A stretch of DNA of 64,000 nucleotides from Pararge aegeria (taxonomy: Eukaryota > Arthropoda > Insecta > Lepidoptera > Nymphalidae): contig NC_053199.1 of NCBI RefSeq assembly GCF_905163445.1, positions 15,758,501 through 15,822,500 on the forward strand, given 5' to 3'. The translations under genes and the position numbers were made by a program. The notes beneath the pieces are model-generated. The model saw nothing but the letters and a program-made list of their open reading frames with translations, searched no databases and was not told the origin of the DNA. Below are positions 9,731 to 18,580 of this stretch, piece after piece (position 1 is the stretch's first letter; the number at the start of each line of letters is the position of its first letter).

Positions 9731-10122
9731 AAGCGGTCCCTCGCGACTTCGTCCGCGTATGAGTTTACCTTTAAATATAGACAAATGCTGTCGCGGACTT
9801 TTGTTTTAAACTTTTAAAGGGGAACAACTTTGTTACTACGCGGTTTGTTACTACTACTGCTACGCGGTTTTATCGAAACTCTAACCGTTTACGCAGCGCA
9901 CGCAGCCGAAGCTCCCAAAAGGGGAAAAAACGCTGATTTTAAAAACATTCTTCATTGGTGCTATACTTCTATTGGTCTTAGCGTGATGATATCCTTCAGC
10001 GAGAAATTCTTTTTCTTTTTCTTTTTCTAATTCTTAAAAGAATTTCTCAAATCGGACCATCGCGGTCAAGTAAACAAACAGACAAACATACAAACTCTTC
10101 AGCTTTATATATTAGTATTAGA
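9731..10122 (-). repeat. R2 repeat, inverted relative to 9.25 kb copy
   Basis: It begins 'AAGCGGTCCCTCGCGACTTC' with 'CTTCGTCCGCG' and ends 'CAAACTCTTCAGCTTTATAT' plus ATTAGTATTAGAT, the reverse complement of the family start. The 66-codon open frame inside ends in TTCTTTTTC repeats and is not a gene. Confidence 0.65.
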
Positions 10123-10252
10123 TAAAACGTATCACTATAATGTTGTAGTATGTGGTGGTATCAAGTGGCATATAAACAAGTTCACGTTTGTTAAAACTAA
10201 AAATTCTTAACTAAATGAAAAATGGTTAATAGTGCAAATCTTTATAGTTCAC

Positions 10253-10742
10253 TAGCTGTGCCGGCAGATGCGCCTGCATATATCGTAGTGTAGTAGTGCG
10301 GTTTTTTTCAGATTCAGTATTCTGTGTCCGGTTTCAGGATGCAATTAATCTCTATTATTTATTACGTTTAGATTAGTTCGGCAGTTGAGCCTAAAAAGGC
10401 CAAAAAAGGTTTAAATTATAAATCCATTTCACTTCCAATTTTTTACTACACTTCCGGCTTTGCACGCTCATGTTGCTTTTAAAAGATCCCTTTTAGTGAT
10501 AAGGCCGCCTTTGCACCCTAGCACTAAGTAATATTACTGTTTTGTGTGTGTGTTTACTTGTGTTTTTCTATTTCTATTTTATTCTATTCCTTTGATCACC
10601 CTGTATTTTGCTGGAATAAAAGGTATTCTATGTCTTTCTCCGGGACGCGAGCTATCACTGTGCCAAATTTCATTACGATCGGTGCAGCCAAAGAAAGATA
10701 ACAAAGAAACAGACACACTTTCATATTTATAATATTAGTATG
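10253..10742 (-). repeat. R2 repeat interrupted by a LINE-d tail
   Basis: Left boundary 'CTAGCTGTGCCGGCAGATGC', right boundary 'TTTATAATATTAGTATGGAT'. The segment 10.44-10.63 kb in the middle is unrelated LINE-d 3' sequence, so this is probably a nested insertion. Confidence 0.55.
10440..10630 (+). mobile_element. LINE-d 3' end
   Basis: 'CTTCCGGCTTTGCACGCTCA', 'TTAAAAGATCCCTTTTAGTG' and 'TTTGCACCCTAGCACTAAGT' match 4.0 kb. It ends with 'GGAATAAAAGGTATTCTATG'. Confidence 0.6.
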
Positions 10743-11391
10743 GATATGCGGTTCGCATAATACAAATCCTTTTTGATTATTTTTGCTAAGTTCAACTAAG
10801 TTTACATGACTCAGTACACTCGATTTATGCTACCTAAGCATGCACTTACCATTGTTCTTCATGGAATCTACTTACGTTAATAGACCTTTACAATAAAATT
10901 TTATCTCTTCAAAAGCATGTAACAGCGCACGCGCCACGCCTTTTATAGCCAAAGCGGTTATTACTGTACATTGTACCTACATTCTTTAAAGGCAATATAA
11001 ATTAATTTTCAATGCAGTTGAATCGCCTTAAAACGCCTTTGTCTTTCAGCCGTCGAAGTGAAAATAGACGATACCAGTTGTAAAGACAATCGGAACTGTC
11101 GTAAGAAGACAAGCCAGTATCCACTGGTAGCTACAAGTGTACAACCACTAATTAGAAACAAGTGAAGGATCACTACTTGTCTTTATCTTCCGGTTATTGG
11201 TGGGAATGATCACTGTATTCTATTTAGTTTATTTCACATTATACATATTTTGGAGGGATCTTTTTTTTTTTTTTTTTAAATTATGTATTTATAGTAGAGT
11301 ATTTGTATGTTTATATGTTTGTATAAATGTATGGAATATATATTATATTTTTGTACATATCTTTAATATGTTATGTTTAATATGTACTATG

Positions 11392-11642
11392 TTCTTCTTC
11401 TTCTGCTTGCGGCTCAGGATCGTCTGGTCACTGGTTTCACGTCGACCGGCTACGATCTATTGTGACGCCGCTGTCTAGATCTCCCAGCAAGCGTTGGTCG
11501 CCTTCAGGAAAAGCAGCACTTTCCTTGCTGGAAGAAGTTTAGCATCCTCTGGTTGCAGTATGTGCTTCCCCAAAAGAGTGCTGCGTTTATGCATCAGCGC
11601 GGGGCAGGAACAGATCAAATGCAGCGGCGTCTCCGCAGCCTC
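11392..11642 (-). mobile_element. I-superfamily LINE, C-terminal fragment
   Basis: On the minus strand this reads EAAETPLHLICSCPALMHKR and continues to ATNACWEI and a stop, the knuckle and C-terminal region of an RNase H-bearing I-superfamily LINE, then a 3' UTR ending in (GAA)n. The flanks repeat TACTATGT (from 11385 and from 11643), so the insertion is a short, heavily 5'-truncated copy. It is a different family from LINE-a because the C-termini differ. Confidence 0.75.
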
Positions 11643-11739
11643 TACTATGTAATATGTTTATTTTATGTTAATTTAGTTTAAATCCTAATATTTCACTAAT
11701 GTTTGTTGTACCACCTACTAATTTCGTATAGCATTTTCT

Positions 11740-11875
11740 TGTATGCCTTTGGTTGCCTGGAAGAGATCGCTATAAGGCCGCCAAATTGTACGTTCTACCT
11801 TATTGTGCTGTTGTATTTGTATCTCTGTAAATTTTCTCTGTGGTGTACAATAAAAGTGTATTCATTCATTCATTC
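11740..11875 (+). mobile_element. LINE-c 3' end with ATTC tail
   Basis: 'GGTTGCCTGGAAGAGATCGC', 'TATAAGGCCGCCAAATTGTA', then GGTGTACAATAAAAGTGTA and (TTCA)n. This is the plus-strand form of the LINE-c 3' UTR, with AATAAA just before the tail. Confidence 0.75.
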
Positions 11876-11902
11876 AATAGTTTATTGTAACGAGCTGTGA
11901 TA

Positions 11903-11985
11903 GTCCACGAACCCGCATTGGGCCAGTGTGGTGGACTACGACGTAAACCCTTGTCATTGTTGCTGGACACCCGTGTAGTGAGCCG
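11903..11985 (+). mobile_element. SINE-A 3' half
   Basis: 'CGCATTGGGCCAGTGTGGTG' and 'AAACCCTTGTCATTG' belong to the second half of SINE-A. A second similar block follows at 12.17 kb. Confidence 0.6.
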
Positions 11986-12165
11986 ATAAGCAGTGGCGTT
12001 CCTAAAGTCTTGAATTTGAGCAAGCCCAGGACCTAACCTAAGCGACTAATTTAACTCTTCGTGATCTCTAAAAGTCATCGTTCTTGTTGTTCTAAATGTC
12101 AAACAATGTCAACTAATCTTTGAAAAACACTACGATTAAGGTCAAGATGCGATTTATTGTAGCAG

Positions 12166-12265
12166 TGAAAGTCCACCGATCCGCATTGGGCCAGCGTGGT
12201 GGGCTACGCCGTAAACCCTTATAATTGTTGTCGGAGACCTGTACCCTGTAGTAGGTCGGTTATGA
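12166..12265 (+). mobile_element. SINE-A 3' half
   Basis: 'CCGCATTGGGCCAGCGTGGT', then 'CCTGTACCCTGTAGTAGGTC' and a degraded GGTTATGAATAATG end. It is more complete at the 3' end than the 11.9 kb copy. Confidence 0.6.
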
Positions 12266-12271
12266 ATAATG

Positions 12272-12430
12272 TTATTAAAATAACACTTGCTTTAACGGTG
12301 AAGGTAAACATCGTGAGGAAACCTGCAAGCCTGAGAGTTCTCTATAATGTTTTCAAGGGTGTGTGGAGTCCACCAATCCGCACATGGCCAGCGTGGTGGA
12401 CTACAGCCTCAACTCCTTCTCATTGTGGGA
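12272..12430 (+). mobile_element. SINE-A, headless copy
   Basis: It runs from 'TAACACTTGCTTTAACGGTG' through 'GAGGAAACCTGCAAGCC' to 'CCAGCGTGGTGGACTACAGC' and 'TTCTCATTGTGGGA'. The tRNA-like head is missing. It faces the minus-strand copy at 12.44-12.60 kb. Confidence 0.7.
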
Positions 12431-12435
12431 GTAGT

Positions 12436-12603
12436 ACATTATAGAGAACTCTCAAGATTGCCGGTTACCTGACGATTTTTTCCTTCACCGTTGAAGCAAG
12501 TCATATTTTGATTGCTTAAAATGCCGATAACTTAGAAAAGTTATAGGTGCTGGGATTCGAACTCGGCAACCTCGAAAGTGATATCAAAGTCCTGGGCTAT
12601 CCC
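12436..12603 (-). mobile_element. SINE-A, head and body, inverted partner
   Basis: It contains 'TTCCTTCACCGTTGAAGCAA', 'ATAACTTAGAAAAGTTATAG' and the head complement 'GGGATTCGAACTCGGC'. It forms about 70 bp of inverted homology with 12274-12349. Confidence 0.7.
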
Positions 12604-12605
12604 AA

Positions 12606-13015
12606 AAATATACAAGGAAAAATAAGTTTGAACCTAACAAAATCGTTAACAAATTGACATGGAATGCGAACAGAAATAATCGCGTATCATCGATTAACGT
12701 TCAACAAGATAAACTGCGTCTGAATTAAAACGCATTTAGCAGTCGACGAGTCACAATAAAAATGCACAATTAAATGCCTCGGTGCGTTAAGCAAATTGGC
12801 CAATAAATGCCTGTAATTGAGACATTCAGTTGAATGAGTCGAGATTCAAATCTTGGGTATGAACATCGTACGCTTCTGTTCAGAAATGTCTTTGTAAACT
12901 CCTTTGTTTTTTATTGATACCTAACAATTTATTTTGTGTGCATCACTGAAGCTTAACTCAAATTTTCCTTAGTTTGGCTTCAGAAGCTAAATATTAATTT
13001 TAACTTTAAGAAATT
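12606..13015. other. unassigned spacer
   Basis: No coding or repeat assignment possible by eye. Confidence 0.3.
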
Positions 13016-13017
13016 GA

Positions 13018-13340
13018 CGACCTCCGTGGCGCAACGGTGCGCGCTATGAATTTAAGTAGGAGGTCCCGGGTTTAATTCCTGGTGGGGAAGGGAATGTATT
13101 ATTTCTGAATTTTCTCTGGTTTGGTCTGGTGGGAGACTTCGGCCGTGGCTAGTTACCACCCTACCGACAAAGACGCCCCGCTAAGCGATTAATTATTCCG
13201 ATGCAATGTCGCGCAGAAATCAATTTGGGGTATGACTACCATACTTCCAATAGGTTAGCCCGCTAGGATATTCCTAGACTGCATCATCACTCTCCATAAA
13301 ATGAGATTGGAGTCATGGGCAAACTTCTAGTGAACATTAA
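13018..13340 (+). mobile_element. SINE-C copy, near full length
   Basis: The head 'CTCCGTGGCGCAACGGTGCG' and 'GGTCCCGGGTTTAATTCC' is tRNA-like. The body has 'GGTGGGAGACTTCGGCCGTG', 'ACCCTACCGACAAAGACG' and 'GCCCGCTAGGATATTCCTAG', and it ends 'GAGATTGGAGTCATGGGC'. The same order is found at 25.5 kb (+) and 33.0 kb (-). Confidence 0.8.
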
Positions 13341-13563
13341 GTGCCATTAATAACATGTTATATTAAGACACTTTTATTCAAGTTCTACTTTACCAATTGC
13401 ACAATTATAAACTAAGTCGTATTGAAAAATAAACTTATTATCATTTCAAAAGCCAGCGAAATATAACTGGTAAATCAATAGAACTGGTTAAACAAACCAA
13501 ACCGAAACCTTCATAAAAACGATTTCGATAACAGGGTTAGAGACTGAAACTGGTTAAAATTCT

Positions 13564-13607
13564 TACCGGTTTCAGCCATATCACAGATGATATGGCTGAA
13601 ACCGGTA
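13564..13607. repeat. perfect fold-back hairpin (20-bp arms, 4-nt loop)
   Basis: Left arm TACCGGTTTCAGCCATATCA (13564-13583), loop CAGA, right arm its exact reverse complement (13588-13607). Neither arm matches a family identified here. Confidence 0.95.
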
Positions 13608-13830
13608 ATTACTAAAAGTAACAAAAGTCATCATTTTAAATTGTGGATGTTTACACCTGGATAAAATTATTATTTTGTAACGAATTCTACACGCCACGGT
13701 CTAATGTAGATTGTTACCCCGTTCACTTAGGTCTACCAAAGCTTCTATTTAGGTGCACGATCGCAACTTTAGATACAGATATTCTCGGAGTAACTGCAAG
13801 TCGATACCATCACACCGTTATCACATCTAT

Positions 13831-14090
13831 CTCCTACAATGAGAAGAGGTTAAGGCCGTAATCCACCACGCTGGCCCAGTGCGGATTGGTGGACTCCACA
13901 CACCTTTGAGAACATTTTGTAGAACTCTCAGGCATGCAAGTTTCCTAACGATGTTTTCCTCCACCGTTGAAGCAATATTTTAATTACTTAAAACGCACAT
14001 AACTTAGAAAAGGTAGAGGTGTTAGTTGGGATTCGAACTCGGCCCCCGAAAGTGAAGTCGAGCTCCTACCCAATGCGCTATTACCGCTTC
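13831..14090 (-). mobile_element. SINE-A copy, near full length
   Basis: It reads right to left from the tRNA-like head (complement 'GGGATTCGAACTCGG', 'CCCAATGCGCTATTACCGC') through 'CACATAACTTAGAAAAGG' to 'CCACCACGCTGGCCCAGTGC' and the tail. Confidence 0.78.
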
Positions 14091-14099
14091 AAGAACCAC

Positions 14100-15215
14100 C
14101 TTCATCGACACAAAAAGATTTTTATAAATTTTAATTTCCGTTTCTGGTTTTGTTGTAGACAAATAATTATGGTAAAGATAATATGAATTAATTAATATTG
14201 ATACTAAAATTTATAAGATCATATCACTTTTGTATGTAACATTACCGCACATATATCTTTAATGAGAGCCACTCCCCGATATCTATCTTTCGGATTATAA
14301 AGCGATACAAGCCGGCTAACAAGAATTAGCCTCTAATGATTTAGATTGACCGTAAGGAACACAACGTTGCGATAGTACAAGCGCTCTGCCTTTGAGCTGG
14401 AACCTGGAACGCCCTAGAAAATGTCACTGTCACATGTTCATTCGTGTCTTGTAGTGAAATTGTAAATGACAGTAATAGGAGATGCCGAGAGAATATTATA
14501 CCACTCGTTAGTCGCAATTATTTTATTCTGCTTCATAAATAACAGCTAGCCGGAGCCGGCTAAGGTTTGCTCTAGCTTAGACTGATATATTTATTTTTCT
14601 TTTGGCATCAAAATCGAAATTTCAGAACCTTCGGGATTCGAAGCATCAATCACACTTTCTCGGCCTGAGTGCTTTGTAAATAAAGCCACTGCTGAATTTA
14701 AGTTTTTTATTACTTGCAGTATTCATAATTTAAAAAAATAAAAATAAAAATTGACTTAGATATATTATACTAGTTATTACAGAGCTATAGTGTAGATTCG
14801 ACTAAATCTGTCATCCACTTTTCCGAAAGAACGTTATTATTTTCGGGATAATAAATAGACTTACATAATTTAACCTGACACTGAATGACAGACACTAAAA
14901 TTAAATAAAAACCTTTTCTTGGTATTATAAGTACAGATATGTAAAAATTCTAAGGATATTGTGCAATAACACTTTTCATGCTGACATTACATCGCCACTC
15001 CTCGATGGGTATCTTGAGGATTACGAAGCGACGTACACAGGATAGCGTTAACGATTTATGCACTTGACTGTACACGTTGAATTACCATTTAAATACGCAC
15101 TTAGTTACGTTTATGAAATTATCGCTGTTATTGCCACTTCTTAAATGTAAGTCGTTTTTGTTTTTCTTTACCTCAATACAAAAGCCAATGAGCTAACTTA
15201 CTAAAATGGTAAACA
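14100..15215. other. mostly unassigned; weak tRNA-like segment
   Basis: At about 14600-14700 'CTCGGCCTGAGTGCTTTGTA' and flanks look like a diverged SINE-D head on the minus strand. Two diverged blocks (14275-14330 and 14995-15045), both containing a GCCACTCC-CGAT core and GATTA-AAGCGA, may be copies of one old repeat. Confidence 0.3.
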
Positions 15216-15221
15216 TCATCA

Positions 15222-15317
15222 TCATATCAACTCATTACCATTCCACTACAGGATACGGGTCTCCTCCCACAATGAGAAGGGGTTTAGGCCATAGTCCAAC
15301 ACGCTGTGCGGATTAGT
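15222..15317 (-). mobile_element. SINE-A 3' end fragment
   Basis: 'ATCATATCAACTCATTACC', 'CGGGTCTCCTCCCACAATGA' and 'TTTAGGCCATAGTCCA' are the reverse complement of the SINE-A tail region. Confidence 0.7.
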
Positions 15318-15451
15318 CACAGTAAACATATTAAAGTATGGAAACTTTATGCACACATTGTTATATCTTGTGTGAGAAAGCGCGGCGGCTTGCTTTCAAC
15401 CAACCTTGTCATTAACAAATTTATCAATAGTAACCTCGATCTACTCGTCTG

Positions 15452-15817
15452 CATGGCTGTCTGCCTGGCTGTCAGCCTTGCTGGCTGGCTGGCTTTCTAA
15501 CTGGTTGTCTGGCTGGCTTTCTGCCTGTCTGGCTGTCTGGCTGCCAGGCTGACTTCTTGGCTGGCTGCCTGGCTGGCTGCCTTGCTGTCAGCCTAGCTGT
15601 CTGCCTGGCTGGTTGCCTGGCTGGCTGCCTCGCTGGCTGCTAGACTGGCTGCCAGGCTGACTTCCAGGCTGTCTGCATTGCTGGCTGCCTAGCTTTCAAC
15701 CTAGCTGTTTGCCAGGCTAGCTGCCTGGCTGTCTGCCTGGCTGGCTGCCTAGCTTTCAGCCTAGCTGTCTGCCTAGCTGGTTGCCTGGCTGTTTGCCTGA
15801 CTCGCTGCCTGTCTGTG
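15452..15817 (+). repeat. CTGG-rich degenerate minisatellite
   Basis: Interrupted copies of CTGGCTGTCTGC / CTGGCTGGCTGC-type units over about 365 bp, with variants such as CTTTCAGCCTAGCTGTC spaced regularly. The minus strand is open as a Gln/Arg/Ala-rich low-complexity frame, but the period-4/8/12 composition explains that. Confidence 0.9.
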
Positions 15818-15825
15818 GTTAACAT

Positions 15826-16424
15826 GACCTGAGGCGTAGGTGCTAAGCCTCATGTGCCCTAAATAAATTACACTGGTAACAATGCATTTAAGACAGGCAT
15901 CTAAAGCTAGACGTGGAATACTGCTTTGCCTCAGAAATAAGCGTTGCGGTAAAACTTCCCTAAATGAACTCTGTCAATAAAAGTTCTATTATTTCTAGTA
16001 ATTTGTGCTCGATGCCCTCACTGCGATCGCAAGCCTTAATGAGACCTGTGGGCAAGTCGCGTCCAACCGTTTAAATAGGAGCGGCCCGACTTGATCTCGT
16101 AGGTTCTTGATATCACATAACCACATATATATTTCACATTTAATTAGCAGCTCGGGCTTACAACAAATTCTCACTGTATCGCGGTGAAATATTAACTTGT
16201 CGCGCGTAACGGCGCGCTGTGCTCCAATTCGTCTCATTAGCGACACGGGCCTTTGCCCTACGTAAGGAATACTCGTATAAGTAGCGGGCGCGGACGCGAG
16301 TCGATGGCGTGTTTTTTTAGGCGAATTGTCGTTAAATCCATAGCAATATATATTTTTACTAATATGTTTATCGCCATCAACTCACTACCGTGTACTTCTC
16401 ATGTAAATGTAATTTAAGCATGAA
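15826..16424. other. unassigned spacer with a GC-richer patch
   Basis: 16005-16320 is richer in CpG than its surroundings and carries an 83-codon minus-strand open frame that I do not recognise. No splice or family evidence supports a gene. Confidence 0.3.
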
Positions 16425-16492
16425 AGTGCCACCTGTGGGCCCTACTTGAATAAAGATATGTATTTGTGACTTTGACTTTGAATTTGTTTATC
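16425..16492 (+). repeat. R1-like 3' end with AAAGTC-type tail
   Basis: 'AGTGCCACCTGTGGGCCCTA', 'CTTGAATAAAGATATG' and a TTTGACTTTGA end are the reverse complement of the left edge of the 60.4-kb copy. Confidence 0.6.
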
Positions 16493-16580
16493 AACATTTT
16501 CCAGTTGTGGGCATCGAACCAACGGCCGTGGACTCAGAAAGCAGGGTTGCTGCCCACTGCGCCAATCGGCCGTCAAGTTA
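16493..16580 (-). mobile_element. SINE-B head fragment
   Basis: 'ACATTTTCCAGTTGTGGGCA' then 'CTCAGAAAGCAGGGTTGCTG' and 'CACTGCGCCAATCGGCCGTC', the complement of the tRNA-like head with intact A and B box-like motifs. The body is missing. Confidence 0.75.
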
Positions 16581-16660
16581 AAGGTGCGTGCCGGGAATTG
16601 AAGACGGTCAACCCGTAACGGAGGCTAAAGCCTTTACCACTAGGCTATCACGACTTTTAT
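16581..16660 (-). repeat. tRNA-like segment
   Basis: The minus strand resembles a tRNA-derived SINE head ('CCTTTACCACTAGGCTATCA' complement and 'GGGAATTGAAGACGG'). It is adjacent to the SINE-B head and diverged; not a functional tRNA in my reading. Confidence 0.4.
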
Positions 16661-16724
16661 TTATTTAAATATTTGCGTAAATATTCCATCAAACCGCGAT
16701 GCGATTAGTCCCGTGGCCGAAACA

Positions 16725-16809
16725 TATATACCGCTCCCGCGTACTGTGTGTACTCGCACGACTTGCGCAAACCTGCTTCATTTGGCTCATTCTCTTGGTA
16801 CAGGTAAGT
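16725..16809 (+). promoter_or_regulatory. possible TATA promoter, short first exon and splice donor
   Basis: TATATA at 16725-16730 is followed about 70 bases later by CAG|GTAAGTATT (donor at 16804), an excellent 5' splice consensus. The interval is CpG-richer than its surroundings and has no ATG, which would fit an untranslated first exon starting near 16755. No downstream exon was recognised, so this rests on motif spacing alone. Confidence 0.3.
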
Positions 16810-16994
16810 ATTACGTGCATAATAATAATGTCAACTTTATGCTAATATGATAATTTAATATCTAAAGCGAGTATTCTCTAACCAACAAACTACACATAAG
16901 TAGGAAAATGCCGGGTCCTGGAGCCGCCTATCCAGGTACCTACTACTATGGTACTGCTACACAGAGCTTAGTAAATTACCTATACAAACCTTAA

Positions 16995-17100
16995 AGAGGC
17001 CATGAACATTTGGGTAGGGCTTCGACTTCCCTTTCGGGGGGACTGACCTTCATCCCCATCACCTATAACTTTTCTTAGTTATTTGCGTTTTAAGCAATAA
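16995..17100 (+). mobile_element. SINE-A head, diverged
   Basis: 'GGGTAGGGCTTCGACTTCCC' and 'ACCTATAACTTTTCTTAGTT' plus 'TTGCGTTTTAAGCAATA' match the SINE-A 5' half. Confidence 0.55.
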
Positions 17101-17647
17101 TATATATAATATAATATAAAAGCATAATATATATGCAAATAATATTATAGCAATAATATATATAAACTTGGATCACGCGAATCCATTCGTACCAAATTTA
17201 AAGATATACTCGTAGGTATAGGTACTTACAGTAGCCTCGCAATATATTTATAATAATATAATCTTTATTAAACAAAACATTCGACTATCGTCTGAGAAAA
17301 GTACAGGAATCCTGAAATGAAATGAAATGAAATGAAATGAAATATTTATTTTGCTAAATATGGGTTAATTATTGGTGTTTAGGATATAAAGTTCCAACAT
17401 ATTCTGTTAATACATTAACATGCAAAATTTAGACATTAAGATTTGGTTTAGACATTAAGTCATCTTAATATTAATCTTATTTGTTTTCAATTATATAAAA
17501 TAATGTTCTGAGATTTATAGTGTTATATTAAATCATTGTATTAGTTATTTAATCACAATTCTAAGTTTGAATGTCAAATAAATGCAATTAAAATTAAATT
17601 AAATTAAATAACATGTCAGAAAATTGAGGTCACGCACACATGCAAAA

Positions 17648-18103
17648 TTAAGCAGGGACCACAGATATTTCATGATAACCATAGCAGTTAAGGTATTCTG
17701 CGATGGTATAAAATGATTTGTCACACAACCAAAGAAACAGTTTCCTTTTAAAGGTTTTCAAGGGTAGTCTTTTTACATTTATTTCAATTTTATTATATAT
17801 TTGGCAGCTCATTGCATAAGGCGATTTTAAAGTCAGTGCAAGTCGGTATTTTGGTATTACTAATTTATTTGGATATCGCGTGATACTTTTTGGGTTTAAA
17901 TCAGTCTTCTTTTCAAAATACTCAATATTTCTATGTACGAATACACATACCTCATATATGTATAAGGAAGGTAAAGTTAGTATTTTATGTTTTTTAAATA
18001 CAGATCTGCATGATTCAGTAGGATTCATTAGGAGAATGCTTCTGATACATTTTTTCTGTACTATAAAAAGTTTATTTAAATGAATGGATGAGCCCCATAT
18101 AAC
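17648..18103 (-). pseudogene. LINE-b reverse transcriptase, C-terminal part (downstream of copia)
   Basis: The minus-strand frame starts at the copia junction and includes KKHKILTLPSLYIYEVCVFV and PLKTFKRKLFLWLCDKSFY before the stop at 17648. The ILTLPSLYIYE motif is the typical late region of Jockey/CR1-type pol proteins. It has no natural start of its own. The apparent Met at 18028 is internal. Confidence 0.8.
18099..18103. repeat. copia target-site duplication, left copy
   Basis: ATAAC directly before the LTR; the same five bases follow the other LTR at 22991-22995. Confidence 0.95.
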
Positions 18104-18360
18104 TGTGAGAAATTGGGTTATGGAAGATTAAAAACGACTCGATGGATAGAACTGAATTTAATATTATCCAAAAATATTATTATTATTTTATTATATTTAG
18201 CAAGGTAGGTAATACGTCTATCACCTAGCAAACTGTGAACAACAATGAATGAGATGGCGCTGGTACATTACTTTTATAACATGTAACATTCAAAGTACCT
18301 TCTCAAATATAATCATAAATGAAGATTAGTTTTTGTATTTATTTGTAACATAAACCAACA
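18104..18360 (-). repeat. copia 3' LTR
   Basis: Read on the minus strand it starts TGTTGGTTTATG and ends CAATTTCTCACA. It matches the other LTR base for base with an offset of 4630. Confidence 0.96.
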
Positions 18361-18371
18361 CGCCCCCTCAA
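18361..18371 (-). other. copia polypurine tract
   Basis: The minus strand reads TTGAGGGGGCG immediately before the 3' LTR, the usual place for plus-strand DNA priming. Confidence 0.8.
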
Positions 18372-18580
18372 AAATTAATCGACTTTTATACAAATCAACT
18401 TTAAGCAGAACATAATTACCTCCTTGCTTTATCTCTGGGAGTTACATAATAATAATAGCCCAACATTTGTTGCACAGGATTAGGAAAACCCAGTAAAACC
18501 TAATCAGACTATTTTATTTACTTAAATTAATGTAAATTAAGTATACAATTGAAATCATCTTTATTCTATCTTTATATAGA

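Noticed and set aside
15640..15825. Gln/Arg-rich open frame in the CTGG satellite
   Set aside because: A direct result of the repeat period; both strands are low complexity.
15995..16246. 83-codon minus-strand open frame in a CpG-richer patch
   Set aside because: I could not identify any family, and there is no evidence for exon boundaries.
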